NCBI RefSeq assembly: GCF_001477655.1
Contig: NZ_CP011266.1
Span: 2,464,001 to 2,528,000 of the forward strand
DNA from: Methanobrevibacter millerae
GTDB taxonomy: Archaea; Methanobacteriota; Methanobacteria; Methanobacteriales; Methanobacteriaceae
Direction: 5' to 3'
Length of the DNA stretch: 64,000 nt
Made by a program: the position numbers and the translations under genes. Under the pieces are notes generated by a model that did not search any database, was not told the origin of the DNA, and saw only the letters and a list, made by a program, of their open reading frames with translations. This document shows, in pieces, positions 44,376-54,295 of this stretch (the stretch's first letter is position 1; each line of letters begins with the position of its first letter).

Positions 44376-46103
44376 TCAATTTTTTAAAATATTATGAATA
44401 CCTTTTTTTTCAATTATAGAAATAATACCTGCAATAGCTAAAACTTCAAATGTAGCAAAAATAGCTTGACAATTAGATGAATAGGCCCTAGTATATTCAC
44501 AATAACCTAAAAATGATGAAAACCAACAGAGACCAAATAGTTGTACTGCAAATGTTCCCAATAACAATATTTCAAAAAGAAATACTAAAGAAAGATTTTT
44601 TGATTTGAATCTATTCAATATTAAATTAATACCTGTTAAAATGAATGAAATAACAGATATGATTACAATAATTATTGAAATTAATTGATAAAAGTGAATA
44701 CTTGCTTTTGCAAAATTCCATTCAAAATTATCCTGTGAATATTCGCTTTTAGTAAATATATTCATGTGTAAAAATGATTCGACATCTTTAACCTGATTAT
44801 TTTCTCCAAAAGTCAGTGACGGAAGCATTATATCAACATTACACTTCTGAATATCTCGACCTAAATCTTTATATAAAATGGATGTTTTAAGTAATAAGAA
44901 GAATAAATCTTTTAAATCAAAAATTTCACCAACAGATCTTCCGACAGCATATTTGGATATGAATATTTTATCAGATTTATTTAAATCACCATTTTTAAAA
45001 GCATCATTAAGTTCGGCATTTACTTTATGGAAAAAATCACTTGTTGATTTTTCATCAGCATATAAACCAGAAGCTGCCAGTGCATCCCTTAAACTCCAGG
45101 CATTTGTATCTCCATTAAGTTTATTTTCTTTTAAATTTCCCTGTGCCCAGCCGGAATGAACCCAGTTATTAAATAAGTCTGGTCTACTTTGTAATGTAGG
45201 AGAAGCATTCCATGCCTTATCAATTGTGGAATAAGTGACCCAGTAAATATCAGAGTTATTTTTATCATCTATTAATAAAAGATTATGGAAAAATTCACCC
45301 AATTCTCCTTCAGTTCTTGTATTGATATCATACACCCCAAATTTTTCATGATTAACCTCAGAATAAGCAAAAGTGCATCCTACAAATATAAAAATAGGAA
45401 TAATAGATATAACAATGATTTTATAATATTTTTTTACATTGAAACTTTTATTTTTAACAACAGGTCCCAAATTAAGAATCAGAACAAGAAATATTGAAGC
45501 TAAAAATAAAATTAAAATTCCAACACCATCTTCTTTGAGGTAATAATTAAAAGTAAATATAATTCCCAATAGAATACCCCAAATCAGTAGACTTCGATTA
45601 GAACTATCCTCAGAAATTACCTTATTCATGAAAATAAATAAAGAAGACAAAAACAAAATTAAAAATGGAGCAATAGCAGCATTTCTATAAACTCTACCGC
45701 TAATAAAAAGATCCATACCACAAGGCAAAAATATTATGAATAAATATATTAATGCTAAAATAATCTTATTTTTAGTCAAATAATTATAAACAGCATATAC
45801 TATTAAAATTCCACCTAATATCCATACTAACGAAAGAACAAAACCATAAGGCAACCCAATTACATTAACAAACTTTAAAAAGAGAGAATAACTAATGGTT
45901 TTACTTAACGAATGAATATTCCAATTAGCAAAGTATTGGCCCAAATGAGCATTATTAATTAATAGCAATTCATCAAGTTGATTTGTAAGCAAATACCAAT
46001 AAGGAAAAAAATTCCCAATGTAAAGGCGCAATACTGTAAGTAAAGACACGATAAAAATAATCAAATAAGAACTAATTTGGTTAATTTTACCTATAAATTC
46101 CAT
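44376..46103 (-). CDS. Polytopic membrane protein, GT-C-like, function unknown
   Basis: The 575-residue protein has about eleven membrane helices, a first outer loop with NQLDELLLINNAHLGQYF (acidic pair at residues 43-44), and a long soluble loop at about residues 245-460. An acidic motif in the first outer loop is typical of GT-C fold enzymes that take sugars from polyprenyl-phosphate carriers on the outer membrane side, so a role in surface glycosylation is likely; no family name is certain. Its stop codon at 44378-44376 directly touches the end of a decayed insertion sequence, and another remnant lies 54 bases before its start. The natural C-terminus may therefore have been lost. Confidence 0.75.
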   Translation of the reverse strand: MEFIGKINQISSYLIIFIVSLLTVLRLYIGNFFPYWYLLTNQLDELLLINNAHLGQYFANWNIHSLSKTISYSLFLKFVNVIGLPYGFVLSLVWILGGILIVYAVYNYLTKNKIILALIYLFIIFLPCGMDLFISGRVYRNAAIAPFLILFLSSLFIFMNKVISEDSSNRSLLIWGILLGIIFTFNYYLKEDGVGILILFLASIFLVLILNLGPVVKNKSFNVKKYYKIIVISIIPIFIFVGCTFAYSEVNHEKFGVYDINTRTEGELGEFFHNLLLIDDKNNSDIYWVTYSTIDKAWNASPTLQSRPDLFNNWVHSGWAQGNLKENKLNGDTNAWSLRDALAASGLYADEKSTSDFFHKVNAELNDAFKNGDLNKSDKIFISKYAVGRSVGEIFDLKDLFFLLLKTSILYKDLGRDIQKCNVDIMLPSLTFGENNQVKDVESFLHMNIFTKSEYSQDNFEWNFAKASIHFYQLISIIIVIISVISFILTGINLILNRFKSKNLSLVFLFEILLLGTFAVQLFGLCWFSSFLGYCEYTRAYSSNCQAIFATFEVLAIAGIISIIEKKGIHNILKN

Positions 46104-46157
46104 GATAAATAGTAAGTTTAAATAAATATTTAAAATTTTTTAAAATCAAAATTATGA

Positions 46158-46552
46158 GTCTGAAAAATTTTATAGGCTTCTTTCAAATTATTTTTTTACA
46201 ATTGAAATTATTAATATCACTCATTGTACAACAGGATTTAAAACAAAAACACAACTACAAAGACTGAGTGAAGATAATGTTGTTCAACACCCCAGTATCT
46301 AAAAAAAGCAATAAAAAGAAAGACAAATCAAAAAAAATATAAAAAATCACAAACACTATCAAATACAGGACAACAAAAACTTGAAATAGGTGCAAAAGAA
46401 GAGCAAAAAACACTCTAGAATTTTGTTCTGTCTAACACCATATAAATAAATCATACAAGACTAAAAATGGAATTCTAACATTTTTAGATTATCAATGAAA
46501 AATTGGACTGAAAAACATTAAAAATCAAATAAGCCTATAAAATTTTACAGAC
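46158..46552. mobile_element. Internally deleted insertion-sequence remnant with 22-base inverted ends
   Basis: The ends GTCTGAAAAATTTTATAGGCTT (46158-46179, read in plus orientation) and the complement of 46531-46552 pair with one mismatch in 22. The 395-base element holds no open frame over 60 codons and only weak transposase-like pieces. The bases following its left end (TCTTTCAAATTATTTTTTTA) also match the end of the 44375 remnant. The rest of the 46104-46566 gap holds nothing else I can support. Confidence 0.7.
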
Positions 46553-46566
46553 CAAAAAAATAGAAA

Positions 46567-47600
46567 TTAAGTGCTTTTAATCACGATAGTATTAGAAGCA
46601 CTTAATCCGTTGAATATGGTTGTTATTATATATTTTCCTGATTGTAAGTTAATATTTAAATTTGCTACACCTGTTGAATCAGAAATTCTTGTATAAAACA
46701 CACCATTAATGTTGAAAGTAACTGCCTGATTAGGATATGGGTTTCCATTACCATCCAAGATTGTAGCCTTGAATTTTGTACCATCCCTATAATTCATAGT
46801 AATGTCATTTGCTTTTATGATACTTAAAACAGTGATTGTGTTAGATACCTTTGAGTATCCATACTGTGCAGTAATTGTATACTTTCCAGGAATTAAATTA
46901 ATAGCTAAACTAGCTACACCATCAGAATTAGTTAAACGGTCATAAAATACCCCATTGATGTTAAACGTTACAGTAACTCCCGCAATAGGAGATCCCTTAT
47001 CATCAAGAACTTTAACAGAATATCTTGATGCATTTCTATAATATTTAACCAAATCATTGTTTTCAACCAATCTTGACAAGACAGTTATGTTATTTGCTGC
47101 TTTTTCACCAGTTACGGGATTATACACAGTCAATACATATTTTCCAGGAATCAAATTAAGATTTAATCTAGCAATACCATCAGAGTTGGTTTTTCTAGTA
47201 TAAAAAACACCATTAATATTCATTTTCACATCAACATCAACAACTTTATTACCATCATAATCCAAAATTGTTGCATAAAAATGAGTTCCATTTCTATAAT
47301 ATTTAACAACATCAGATGATATGACAGTCGATTTGACTGTTATATTTCTAGAAATCGTTGAATTCACATATTTTCCATCACCAGAATATGAAACCACAAC
47401 ATTATAATTACCGCTGTTTAAATTTATAGCTAATGATGCAGAACCGTCATCTTTAGTTGTTCTTTTATTTTCAACACCATTAAGAAGAATAGTTATGTTT
47501 TGGTTTGATAATGGATTGTTATTTTTATCTTTTAAAGTAACATAGAATCTAGAGTTATCATGATAATACATTACCAAATCATCAGCTTCCAATTTTGTTT
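46567..47600 (-). repeat. Four C-terminal adhesin repeats, second copy
   Basis: Four modules of about 85 codons match those at 38099-39130 in number, order and wording (VENNDLVKYYRNASRYSVK, IIKANDITMNYRDGTKF). Stretches of 30 to 45 bases are identical between the copies while other parts of the two genes have diverged strongly, which suggests gene conversion. Confidence 0.75.
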
Positions 47601-50600
47601 TGATATAATCTACACTAAAGTTACCGCTATCAGAAGCATTCTGATAATAATCATTAGAAAATGAAGCTTTAACTCCATATTCTCCATAATCCAAACCAGA
47701 TAATGATAATGAAGCCATACCATTGGTTGATTTAACATTATAAGATTTAGAATTTACTTTAACGACAACAGTTTCATTAATTGATTTTGAAAGTTTTACT
47801 GTAATATTGACAGAATCAACATCGGTTTTTAAAATATTTAAACTCATAGATAAAGGTATCTTACTTACAATGAAACTTGTAGTTGCAGATTCATTATTAT
47901 AAGAAGCTATAGCAACATATTTACCCGGATTAAATAAATCGTTTATTGATGTTTTTGTATTTGAAACAAGTGAATAGGTTTTAGATCCAATTTTTACATT
48001 AACATATCCGGATACATTTAACCCGTTTTGAGTTAATGTATTATCGATGCCCAGTTTATCTCCGTAATAAATATCTGAAATGCTTATTTTCAAATAAGTG
48101 ATTATATTATCTGCATTAATAATATTTGAAACGAGAGAATTAGAATAATAACTATCTTCATAACTTGCTAAAATATTATAACTTCCTTCAGATTTCAGCT
48201 GAGTTTTAATTGTTGCTTTTCCATTTACAACAGAAGCCGTGTAATTTTTAGAGTCAATTGTAAAAGTTACCTTACCCTGATTAATTAAACTGCCTGAAGC
48301 ATCTTTAACAGTAGCCACAATATCAAATGAAGAATTGATATTAACAACTTTCGGATAGTTAAGATAAATATTAGAAGTTAATTGATTAGAAGTGAATGCC
48401 TTTATACATGCCACCTGTGAATCATATGTATGGCCATATTCCGGCATGTCGGCTTTATAATTAAATAAATCAATCCAATTTTTACCATCAATACTGAAAA
48501 ATGAAACACCTTCTGAGTAAAGAATCCTATTTGATCTGACCTTTTCTGAAATAGGAACTGATGCAAGATTATCAGTTGAAATTTTCAAAACGATAGTGAA
48601 TGTATCGCCTGTTTTTAAAGGAATATTCTGATTTAGATTAAAAGTATAATATCCGGCATCCGCTTTTCCGTTTTGAGTGAGCTTTAATGCATTATTAACA
48701 TAAATTTGAGCTGTCCATTCAGATGTTGCATTAAAATAGGTAGAAAATGCATTTAAAAGTTCATTACCTGTTGCATTGAAAGTATTTTTATACCAAACAG
48801 TATCTTTACCTGTAATTAAATAATCAGTGATTCCAATAATATCATACTGATAATTTTTATCATAATGAACTGTGTCATTTAAAATAATGGTATATGTGGA
48901 TTTATCATAATCTCCAAGTCTTGCACATTTTGTATCATAATATGAAACATAGAAATAACCGTTATTTCCCCATGTCTCACCCCAGCTATTTTTACATATC
49001 CAGGCTCCGTCTCCAGGAGGAGAAGTTTTAAAATTGCTCCTGGAATAATTATCATCCCATCCGACAATTGTTACTGCATGATTTGGTCCTGTTGTACCCG
49101 GGTAATAATAATTATTCGATTTCATATATGAAACAGAATAATAAACACCTGTAGCTACAGCACCATACTTAATAAGAGCTTCTTTAATAGCATCATTATC
49201 TGTATAATCACTGCGTGTTAAGTAAATAATATTTTGAACATGAATAGTACTGTTTAAAACAGGAGATAAAACAGACCAATCACTGAATGTTTCTAAATCT
49301 TCTTGTATAGCACCTAACCAGCTTACAAGATAACCAACACCCATATCATCATATCCACCTTTATTAGTTGTTAGCTGCCAACCATAATCAGAATAAAGCG
49401 CCATGACATTTTTCATGTTCTCTTCAGACAAGTCAAAACTTTGTGTAGATGCCTTTAAAATACATGATTCCAAAGCTGCAAGAGAAGTAAATGCCCAGCA
49501 ATTACCGCTACCTTTTTGATTTTTAACTGAAGTTACCTGGTTATAATCTCTCAAATCATATTTTGAAGGTAAAACTCCATTAAATGAAAAATCGCCAACA
49601 AATTGTACGTAATTTCCGTTTCCTATAACTAAATCATATCCCAAACTTTTATAATAATTTTTTTCTTTTGAAGCCTTGTTATTATTATATGTATTTGAGG
49701 TTACACTTTCATTTATATTTAAAATCGTGTAAATCGCTCCGCCTTCATAAGTTGCTTCATTGGAATTGAATTTAGATGATTTGATTGAAACTTCTGATGA
49801 ATTATCTATAAAAAGAGCACCGCCGCTTAATGCTTTGTTTGAGTCGAATGAAGATGATGAAACAGTTATTGTACCATACATTTTATAAATAGCTCCACCC
49901 TGATAATTAACTATATTATTATTAGCATTTATTGAATCAATAATCGAATTGGAATTCAAATCACATATTGCTCCTCCAAAAGTTGCATTACATGATGTGA
50001 AATTAGATTTCTTAACATTTAATGTAGATTCCTTTGCATAAATAGCCCCACCGGCATTCGTCAAAGTATAGCAATTATTAAATAATGTGTTTATTACAGT
50101 TAAATCCGAATTGCTTTCACTGGCTATCGCACCACCATATTTATAAGCATAGTTACTATCAAAAGTAGAGTCTATGACTTTTAAATTTGTATTGGATGAA
50201 TATATAGCCCCACCATATGTAGCATGATTATTCCTAAAGGTAGATGACTCAATCAATACATTTCCTTTAGAAGAGTATATTGCACCGCCAAATACATTAT
50301 CATAACTTCCCTTATATGCACCATTATTATTTTCAAAAATAACATTAGATGCTGTGAAATTTTTATTATTATAAATTGTTAAACCGTTTAATGTAATATC
50401 AGAAATGAATAAAGAATCTTGAGAATAAATCTGTAGAGAATAGCTTTTAATAATCGTGTTTGAAGAATCCTGACCTATAATTGTTAAATTATTAAAATAT
50501 TTCGTTCCATCCAAAGTATATTCCCCACTTGCAAAATAAGCGACACTATCATCAGACAATCTATTATATGTTAAATAATTATAAGGGCTTGATTTCGAAC

Positions 50601-50778
50601 CGTTTCCATCAATTGATGCATGTGAATCAAAATAAATATTTGATGAAGTTAATACATCATTATTATCATTTAATGCTAGCTGATCATCATTTAAAGTTAC
50701 ATTATCACTAGCAAAAGATATTGGAACTAGCACCATGAATAAAATAAAAAATATAAAAAATTTTTTAAAATGTTTCAT
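46567..50778 (-). CDS. Giant adhesin-like protein with papain-family peptidase domain (paralogue)
   Basis: A secreted 1,403-residue relative of the 38099 protein. Signal peptide MKHFKKFFIFFILFMVLVP; I use the ATG at 50778, with GAGGTG five bases upstream, over an adjoining ATG at 50781. Residues about 50-385 form a longer beta helix (FGGAIYSS, YGGAIYSSN, YGGAIASES, SGGALFID). Then comes a C1A peptidase with KNQKGSGNCWAF (Gln421, Cys427), NHAVTIVGWDDN (His567) and CKNSWGETWG (Asn597). About two Ig-like units and four C-terminal repeats follow, the last ones almost the same as in the other adhesin. It has far fewer spacer repeats, so its peptidase would sit closer to the wall. Possible roles are adhesion and wall protein processing. 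Confidence 0.88.
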   Translation of the reverse strand: MKHFKKFFIFFILFMVLVPISFASDNVTLNDDQLALNDNNDVLTSSNIYFDSHASIDGNGSKSSPYNYLTYNRLSDDSVAYFASGEYTLDGTKYFNNLTIIGQDSSNTIIKSYSLQIYSQDSLFISDITLNGLTIYNNKNFTASNVIFENNNGAYKGSYDNVFGGAIYSSKGNVLIESSTFRNNHATYGGAIYSSNTNLKVIDSTFDSNYAYKYGGAIASESNSDLTVINTLFNNCYTLTNAGGAIYAKESTLNVKKSNFTSCNATFGGAICDLNSNSIIDSINANNNIVNYQGGAIYKMYGTITVSSSSFDSNKALSGGALFIDNSSEVSIKSSKFNSNEATYEGGAIYTILNINESVTSNTYNNNKASKEKNYYKSLGYDLVIGNGNYVQFVGDFSFNGVLPSKYDLRDYNQVTSVKNQKGSGNCWAFTSLAALESCILKASTQSFDLSEENMKNVMALYSDYGWQLTTNKGGYDDMGVGYLVSWLGAIQEDLETFSDWSVLSPVLNSTIHVQNIIYLTRSDYTDNDAIKEALIKYGAVATGVYYSVSYMKSNNYYYPGTTGPNHAVTIVGWDDNYSRSNFKTSPPGDGAWICKNSWGETWGNNGYFYVSYYDTKCARLGDYDKSTYTIILNDTVHYDKNYQYDIIGITDYLITGKDTVWYKNTFNATGNELLNAFSTYFNATSEWTAQIYVNNALKLTQNGKADAGYYTFNLNQNIPLKTGDTFTIVLKISTDNLASVPISEKVRSNRILYSEGVSFFSIDGKNWIDLFNYKADMPEYGHTYDSQVACIKAFTSNQLTSNIYLNYPKVVNINSSFDIVATVKDASGSLINQGKVTFTIDSKNYTASVVNGKATIKTQLKSEGSYNILASYEDSYYSNSLVSNIINADNIITYLKISISDIYYGDKLGIDNTLTQNGLNVSGYVNVKIGSKTYSLVSNTKTSINDLFNPGKYVAIASYNNESATTSFIVSKIPLSMSLNILKTDVDSVNITVKLSKSINETVVVKVNSKSYNVKSTNGMASLSLSGLDYGEYGVKASFSNDYYQNASDSGNFSVDYIKTKLEADDLVMYYHDNSRFYVTLKDKNNNPLSNQNITILLNGVENKRTTKDDGSASLAINLNSGNYNVVVSYSGDGKYVNSTISRNITVKSTVISSDVVKYYRNGTHFYATILDYDGNKVVDVDVKMNINGVFYTRKTNSDGIARLNLNLIPGKYVLTVYNPVTGEKAANNITVLSRLVENNDLVKYYRNASRYSVKVLDDKGSPIAGVTVTFNINGVFYDRLTNSDGVASLAINLIPGKYTITAQYGYSKVSNTITVLSIIKANDITMNYRDGTKFKATILDGNGNPYPNQAVTFNINGVFYTRISDSTGVANLNINLQSGKYIITTIFNGLSASNTIVIKST

Positions 50779-50935
50779 CATTTCACCTCATGAATATATA
50801 ATTATAAATTATTATTTTCATTATTTATTAATTTATTTTAAATTATATTTTTGTAAAAAAAGTTAAAAAAACAAAAAAGAATATAAAAGAGAATAAAAAA
50901 ACAGATTAATTAAGGAGATATAGGGAGGACTATTT

Positions 50936-51961
50936 ATTTATAAAAAATTGTTAATTTTATTATTAACACTTTCTGTTGTTTTTTCTGTTGCAGTTGTTTC
51001 AGCAATTGATGCAAATTCATCGGACAATCACCACATAATTCAAAATGATTCAAGTGTTAATTATGAAAATCAAGAAATAAACCATCCGCCAAAAAATCAC
51101 CACCCGCCAAAGCATGACTTTAGACCTGATGAAAAATCCGTTTCAAAAGATTTCGATTTCTTTGGACTTTTTACTATTTTTAAAGATAATAAAAAACATG
51201 GATATTGGGTCTTGTCAGAAGACATGAAAAAGGTCGATTTGGATAAGCTTTCCAAAAATGGAGTTAATATAATATTTTTAAACTCTTATGCATTTACCGA
51301 ACATGGACAAAGAGATGTTTTAGACTGGATTAAACAGGCTAATGACCATGGAATAGAAGTTCATATATGGATGCAAATATTTAATACGGGCGACTGGATA
51401 TCTCCATTGAAAAATGGTACTCCAGATACTGCATACTTTAACTACAAAATAGAAGAAGCCAAGTATTATGCAGGTCTTGATGGAGTGAGCGGACTGCAAA
51501 TGGATTACATAAGATATGAAGGAGATGCTTATAAATATCCTAATGGAACCGCTGCAATAACTCAATTTGTTAAAAGTTTTTCAGAATCTGTTAAAAAGGT
51601 AGATCCAAGTTTAACCGTATCTGCAACAGTAATGCCTGAAGAGAATGCAAGCTATTATTATGGGCAGGACATTACAACAATAGGAAAATATGTTGATGTC
51701 ATAGTTCCTATGATGTATAAGGGAAATTATCAGCAGAACAGTTCATGGATACAAAATACAACAGAGTGGTTTGTAAATAATTCTGGAGACGCTAAAATAT
51801 GGATTGGTCTTCAAACATACAAATCCGATTTCAATGTAACCAAAACCCCAGTAAAAGAATTAATGAATGATCAAAAATTTGCTTTTGATAATGGTGCTAA
51901 TGGAGTAATATACTTCAGATGGGGGCTAAACGAAGAACTTGAAAATGAAAAATTAAACTGA
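50936..51961 (+). CDS. Secreted glycoside-hydrolase-like TIM-barrel protein
   Basis: The mature part resembles putative glycosidases of the GHL type: HGYWVLSEDM, VNIIFLNSYAFTEHG, IEVHIWMQIFNTGDW, a catalytic-looking acid in GLQMDYIRY (Asp190), VIVPMMYKGNY, and ANGVIYFRWGL. It is about 341 residues long with a signal peptide and a His/Pro-rich linker (NHPPKNHHPPKHD). The start is odd. GGGAGG at 50923-50928 points, with seven bases spacing, to an ATT at 50936 giving (M)YKKLLILLLTLSVVFSV, a good signal peptide. A TTG at 50948 would have 19 bases spacing and lose the basic residues. It probably acts on surface glycan or pseudomurein; substrate unknown. Confidence 0.78.
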   Translation: MYKKLLILLLTLSVVFSVAVVSAIDANSSDNHHIIQNDSSVNYENQEINHPPKNHHPPKHDFRPDEKSVSKDFDFFGLFTIFKDNKKHGYWVLSEDMKKVDLDKLSKNGVNIIFLNSYAFTEHGQRDVLDWIKQANDHGIEVHIWMQIFNTGDWISPLKNGTPDTAYFNYKIEEAKYYAGLDGVSGLQMDYIRYEGDAYKYPNGTAAITQFVKSFSESVKKVDPSLTVSATVMPEENASYYYGQDITTIGKYVDVIVPMMYKGNYQQNSSWIQNTTEWFVNNSGDAKIWIGLQTYKSDFNVTKTPVKELMNDQKFAFDNGANGVIYFRWGLNEELENEKLN

Positions 51962-51968
51962 TTCTACA

Positions 51969-51997
51969 AATAATCTAAATTAAATTTTTAGATTATT
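51969..51997 (+). terminator. Hairpin terminator after the glycoside-hydrolase-like gene
   Basis: A perfect 11-bp inverted repeat (AATAATCTAAA and TTTAGATTATT) with a seven-base loop is followed by AATTTTTATT. It lies 8 bases after the stop codon and before tex. Confidence 0.6.
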
Positions 51998-52098
51998 AAT
52001 TTTTATTAAATACTTTTTTTAATCTTTTTTAATATAACAGGAAATTATTTATCTTAAAAGTTCGAAAAAATAATTAGAATTATTGAAGGTTTTAATCA

Positions 52099-54249
52099 AT
52101 GATAAATCAAACACTGGAAAAAGAATTAAATCTCAAAAATTGGCAAGTGAAAAAAGTAATAAAACTGATTGATGAAGGAAATACAATCCCATTCATTGCA
52201 AGATATAGAAAAGATGTAACAGGTTCACTTAACGATGAAGTATTAAGAAAATTCGATGAAAGATTAAAATATCTTAGAAATCTTGAAGAAAAAAAAACTA
52301 AAATTATCGAAAGAATTCGTAGTCTGGATAAATTAAACGAACAGCTTAAAAACGATATTTTAAATGCAAAAACATTAGTTGAACTTGAGGATTTATACAG
52401 ACCATATAAAAGTAAAAAACATACAAGAGCTACAGTTGCTAAAGAAAAAGGTCTGGAAGCATTGGCCAATATTATTTTAAAGCAGGACACTGAAAAACCT
52501 ATTTTGGAAATAGCTAAAAAATATATTAACCCAAAAAAAGATGTAAACACTGCTGAAGAAGCAATTGAAGGTGCAAAAGATATTATCGCTGAGATAATAT
52601 CAGACAATTCTCTTTTTAGAAAAAAAATAAGGCAGAATACTTTTTATACTGGTAAAATTGAATGTAAAGTAAAAAATAAAGATATTTCATCACAATATGA
52701 AGATTATTATGAGTATTTTGAAGATTTAAGAAAGATTCCTCCTCACAGAATTCTTGCCATCAACAGGGCTGAAAAAGAAGGTGTTATTAGAGCAAAAGTT
52801 ACACTTGAAATAGATGATATCATCATTTATTTAAAAAGACATATTCTTAAAAATAAATCCAAAATTGCTGAAAAAATAAAATATAATCCCAATACAACTC
52901 CAATTATCTCAGATGCTATAAATGATTCCTATAAACGATTAATAGCACCTGCAATTGAGCGGGAAATTAGAAGTTTTCTAACTAAAAAAGCGGAAGAAAA
53001 ATCAATTAAAGTATTTGCACAAAACTTAAATCAGCTTTTAATGGAATCTCCATTGGCCGGAAAAACCATTCTTGGATGGGATCCTGCTTTTAAAACAGGA
53101 TGTAAACTAGCAATTATTGATGAGACTGGGAAAGTACTTGAAACTGCATTGATTTATCCGACAGAACCGCAAAATAAAGTAGCTGAATCTAAAAAAGTAG
53201 TTCGTGATTTAATTAAAAAACATGACATTGATGTCATTGCAATAGGTAATGGAACAGCATCAAGAGAATCAGAAGAGATTGTATCGGATATCATAAAAGA
53301 TACTGATGTTGAATACATTATTGTAAATGAAGCAGGAGCATCTGTTTATTCAGCAAGCAAATTGGCTGATGAAGAGTTTCCTGATTTTTCAGAAGGTGAA
53401 CGCAGTGCAGTCAGTATTGCCCGAAGACTTCAAGATCCACTAGCCGAACTTGTAAAAATCGACCCGAAATCTATTGGGGTGGGCCAATACCAGCATGATA
53501 TGAATCAAAAGCAATTAACAGAATCACTGAGTGGTGTTGTTGAAAAAGTAGTAAATGAAGTCGGTGTTGATTTAAATACCGCATCTCCTAGCCTACTTAA
53601 CTATGTTTCAGGGCTCAATAAAACCACATCCAAAAATATTATAGAATATAGGGATAAAAATGGCAGCTTTAAAAACAGAAAAGAACTGCTTAATGTTAAA
53701 AAATTAGGAAAAAAGACTTTTGAGCAATGTGCGGGTTTTGTAAAAATCGATAATCCGGAATATCCTCTCGACAATACAACGATACACCCTGAATCATATG
53801 ATGCAACATTAAAACTTTTAAAAGGATTAGGTTACTCTTTAGATGATATTGGTAAGGAAAATTTAAAATTAGACAATTTAAAACTGGATGAAATATCTAA
53901 AGATTATGATATCGGTGTTGAAACTCTAAAGGACATCATTCATGAACTTAAAAAGCCCGGTCGTGACCCACGTGACGATATGCCAAAACCAAAATTAAGG
54001 AAAAATGTTTTGTCTATTGAAGATTTGGAGGAAGGCATGATTTTAGAGGGAACTGTTAGAAACATAGTTGATTTTGGTGCATTTGTTGACATTGGAGTTC
54101 ATCAGGATGGTTTAGTCCATAAATCACAGCTGGCAAACAAATTTGTTAAACATCCTCTCGACATTGTTAATGTTGGTGAAATAGTTAATGTTAAGGTTCT
54201 GGATGTTGACATCAAAAGAAATAGGATTCAATTGTCAATGAAAATTTAA
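52099..54249 (+). CDS. tex: Tex-family RNA-binding transcription accessory protein
   Basis: The 716-residue protein is full length for Tex. In order it has the N-terminal helical part with GNTIPFIARYRKDVTGSL, LEDLYRPYKSKKHTRA, a YqgF/RNase H-like domain starting ILGWDPAFKTGCKLAIID near residue 321 and including IAIGNGTASRESE, a helix-hairpin-helix region VGVDLNTASPSLLNYVSGL with YRDKNGSFKNRKEL, and a C-terminal S1 domain (residues about 645-715, GMILEGTVRNIVDFGAFVDIGVHQDGLVH). Tex binds nucleic acid and acts in transcription or RNA quality control in bacteria. In archaea it is less common, so the gene was probably acquired from bacteria. Its own GAAGG ribosome binding site precedes the ATG. 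Confidence 0.93.
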   Translation: MINQTLEKELNLKNWQVKKVIKLIDEGNTIPFIARYRKDVTGSLNDEVLRKFDERLKYLRNLEEKKTKIIERIRSLDKLNEQLKNDILNAKTLVELEDLYRPYKSKKHTRATVAKEKGLEALANIILKQDTEKPILEIAKKYINPKKDVNTAEEAIEGAKDIIAEIISDNSLFRKKIRQNTFYTGKIECKVKNKDISSQYEDYYEYFEDLRKIPPHRILAINRAEKEGVIRAKVTLEIDDIIIYLKRHILKNKSKIAEKIKYNPNTTPIISDAINDSYKRLIAPAIEREIRSFLTKKAEEKSIKVFAQNLNQLLMESPLAGKTILGWDPAFKTGCKLAIIDETGKVLETALIYPTEPQNKVAESKKVVRDLIKKHDIDVIAIGNGTASRESEEIVSDIIKDTDVEYIIVNEAGASVYSASKLADEEFPDFSEGERSAVSIARRLQDPLAELVKIDPKSIGVGQYQHDMNQKQLTESLSGVVEKVVNEVGVDLNTASPSLLNYVSGLNKTTSKNIIEYRDKNGSFKNRKELLNVKKLGKKTFEQCAGFVKIDNPEYPLDNTTIHPESYDATLKLLKGLGYSLDDIGKENLKLDNLKLDEISKDYDIGVETLKDIIHELKKPGRDPRDDMPKPKLRKNVLSIEDLEEGMILEGTVRNIVDFGAFVDIGVHQDGLVHKSQLANKFVKHPLDIVNVGEIVNVKVLDVDIKRNRIQLSMKI

Positions 54250-54295
54250 TATAACATTTGTAGTAAAAAAACGAAATTATAATAAATATATTCAC

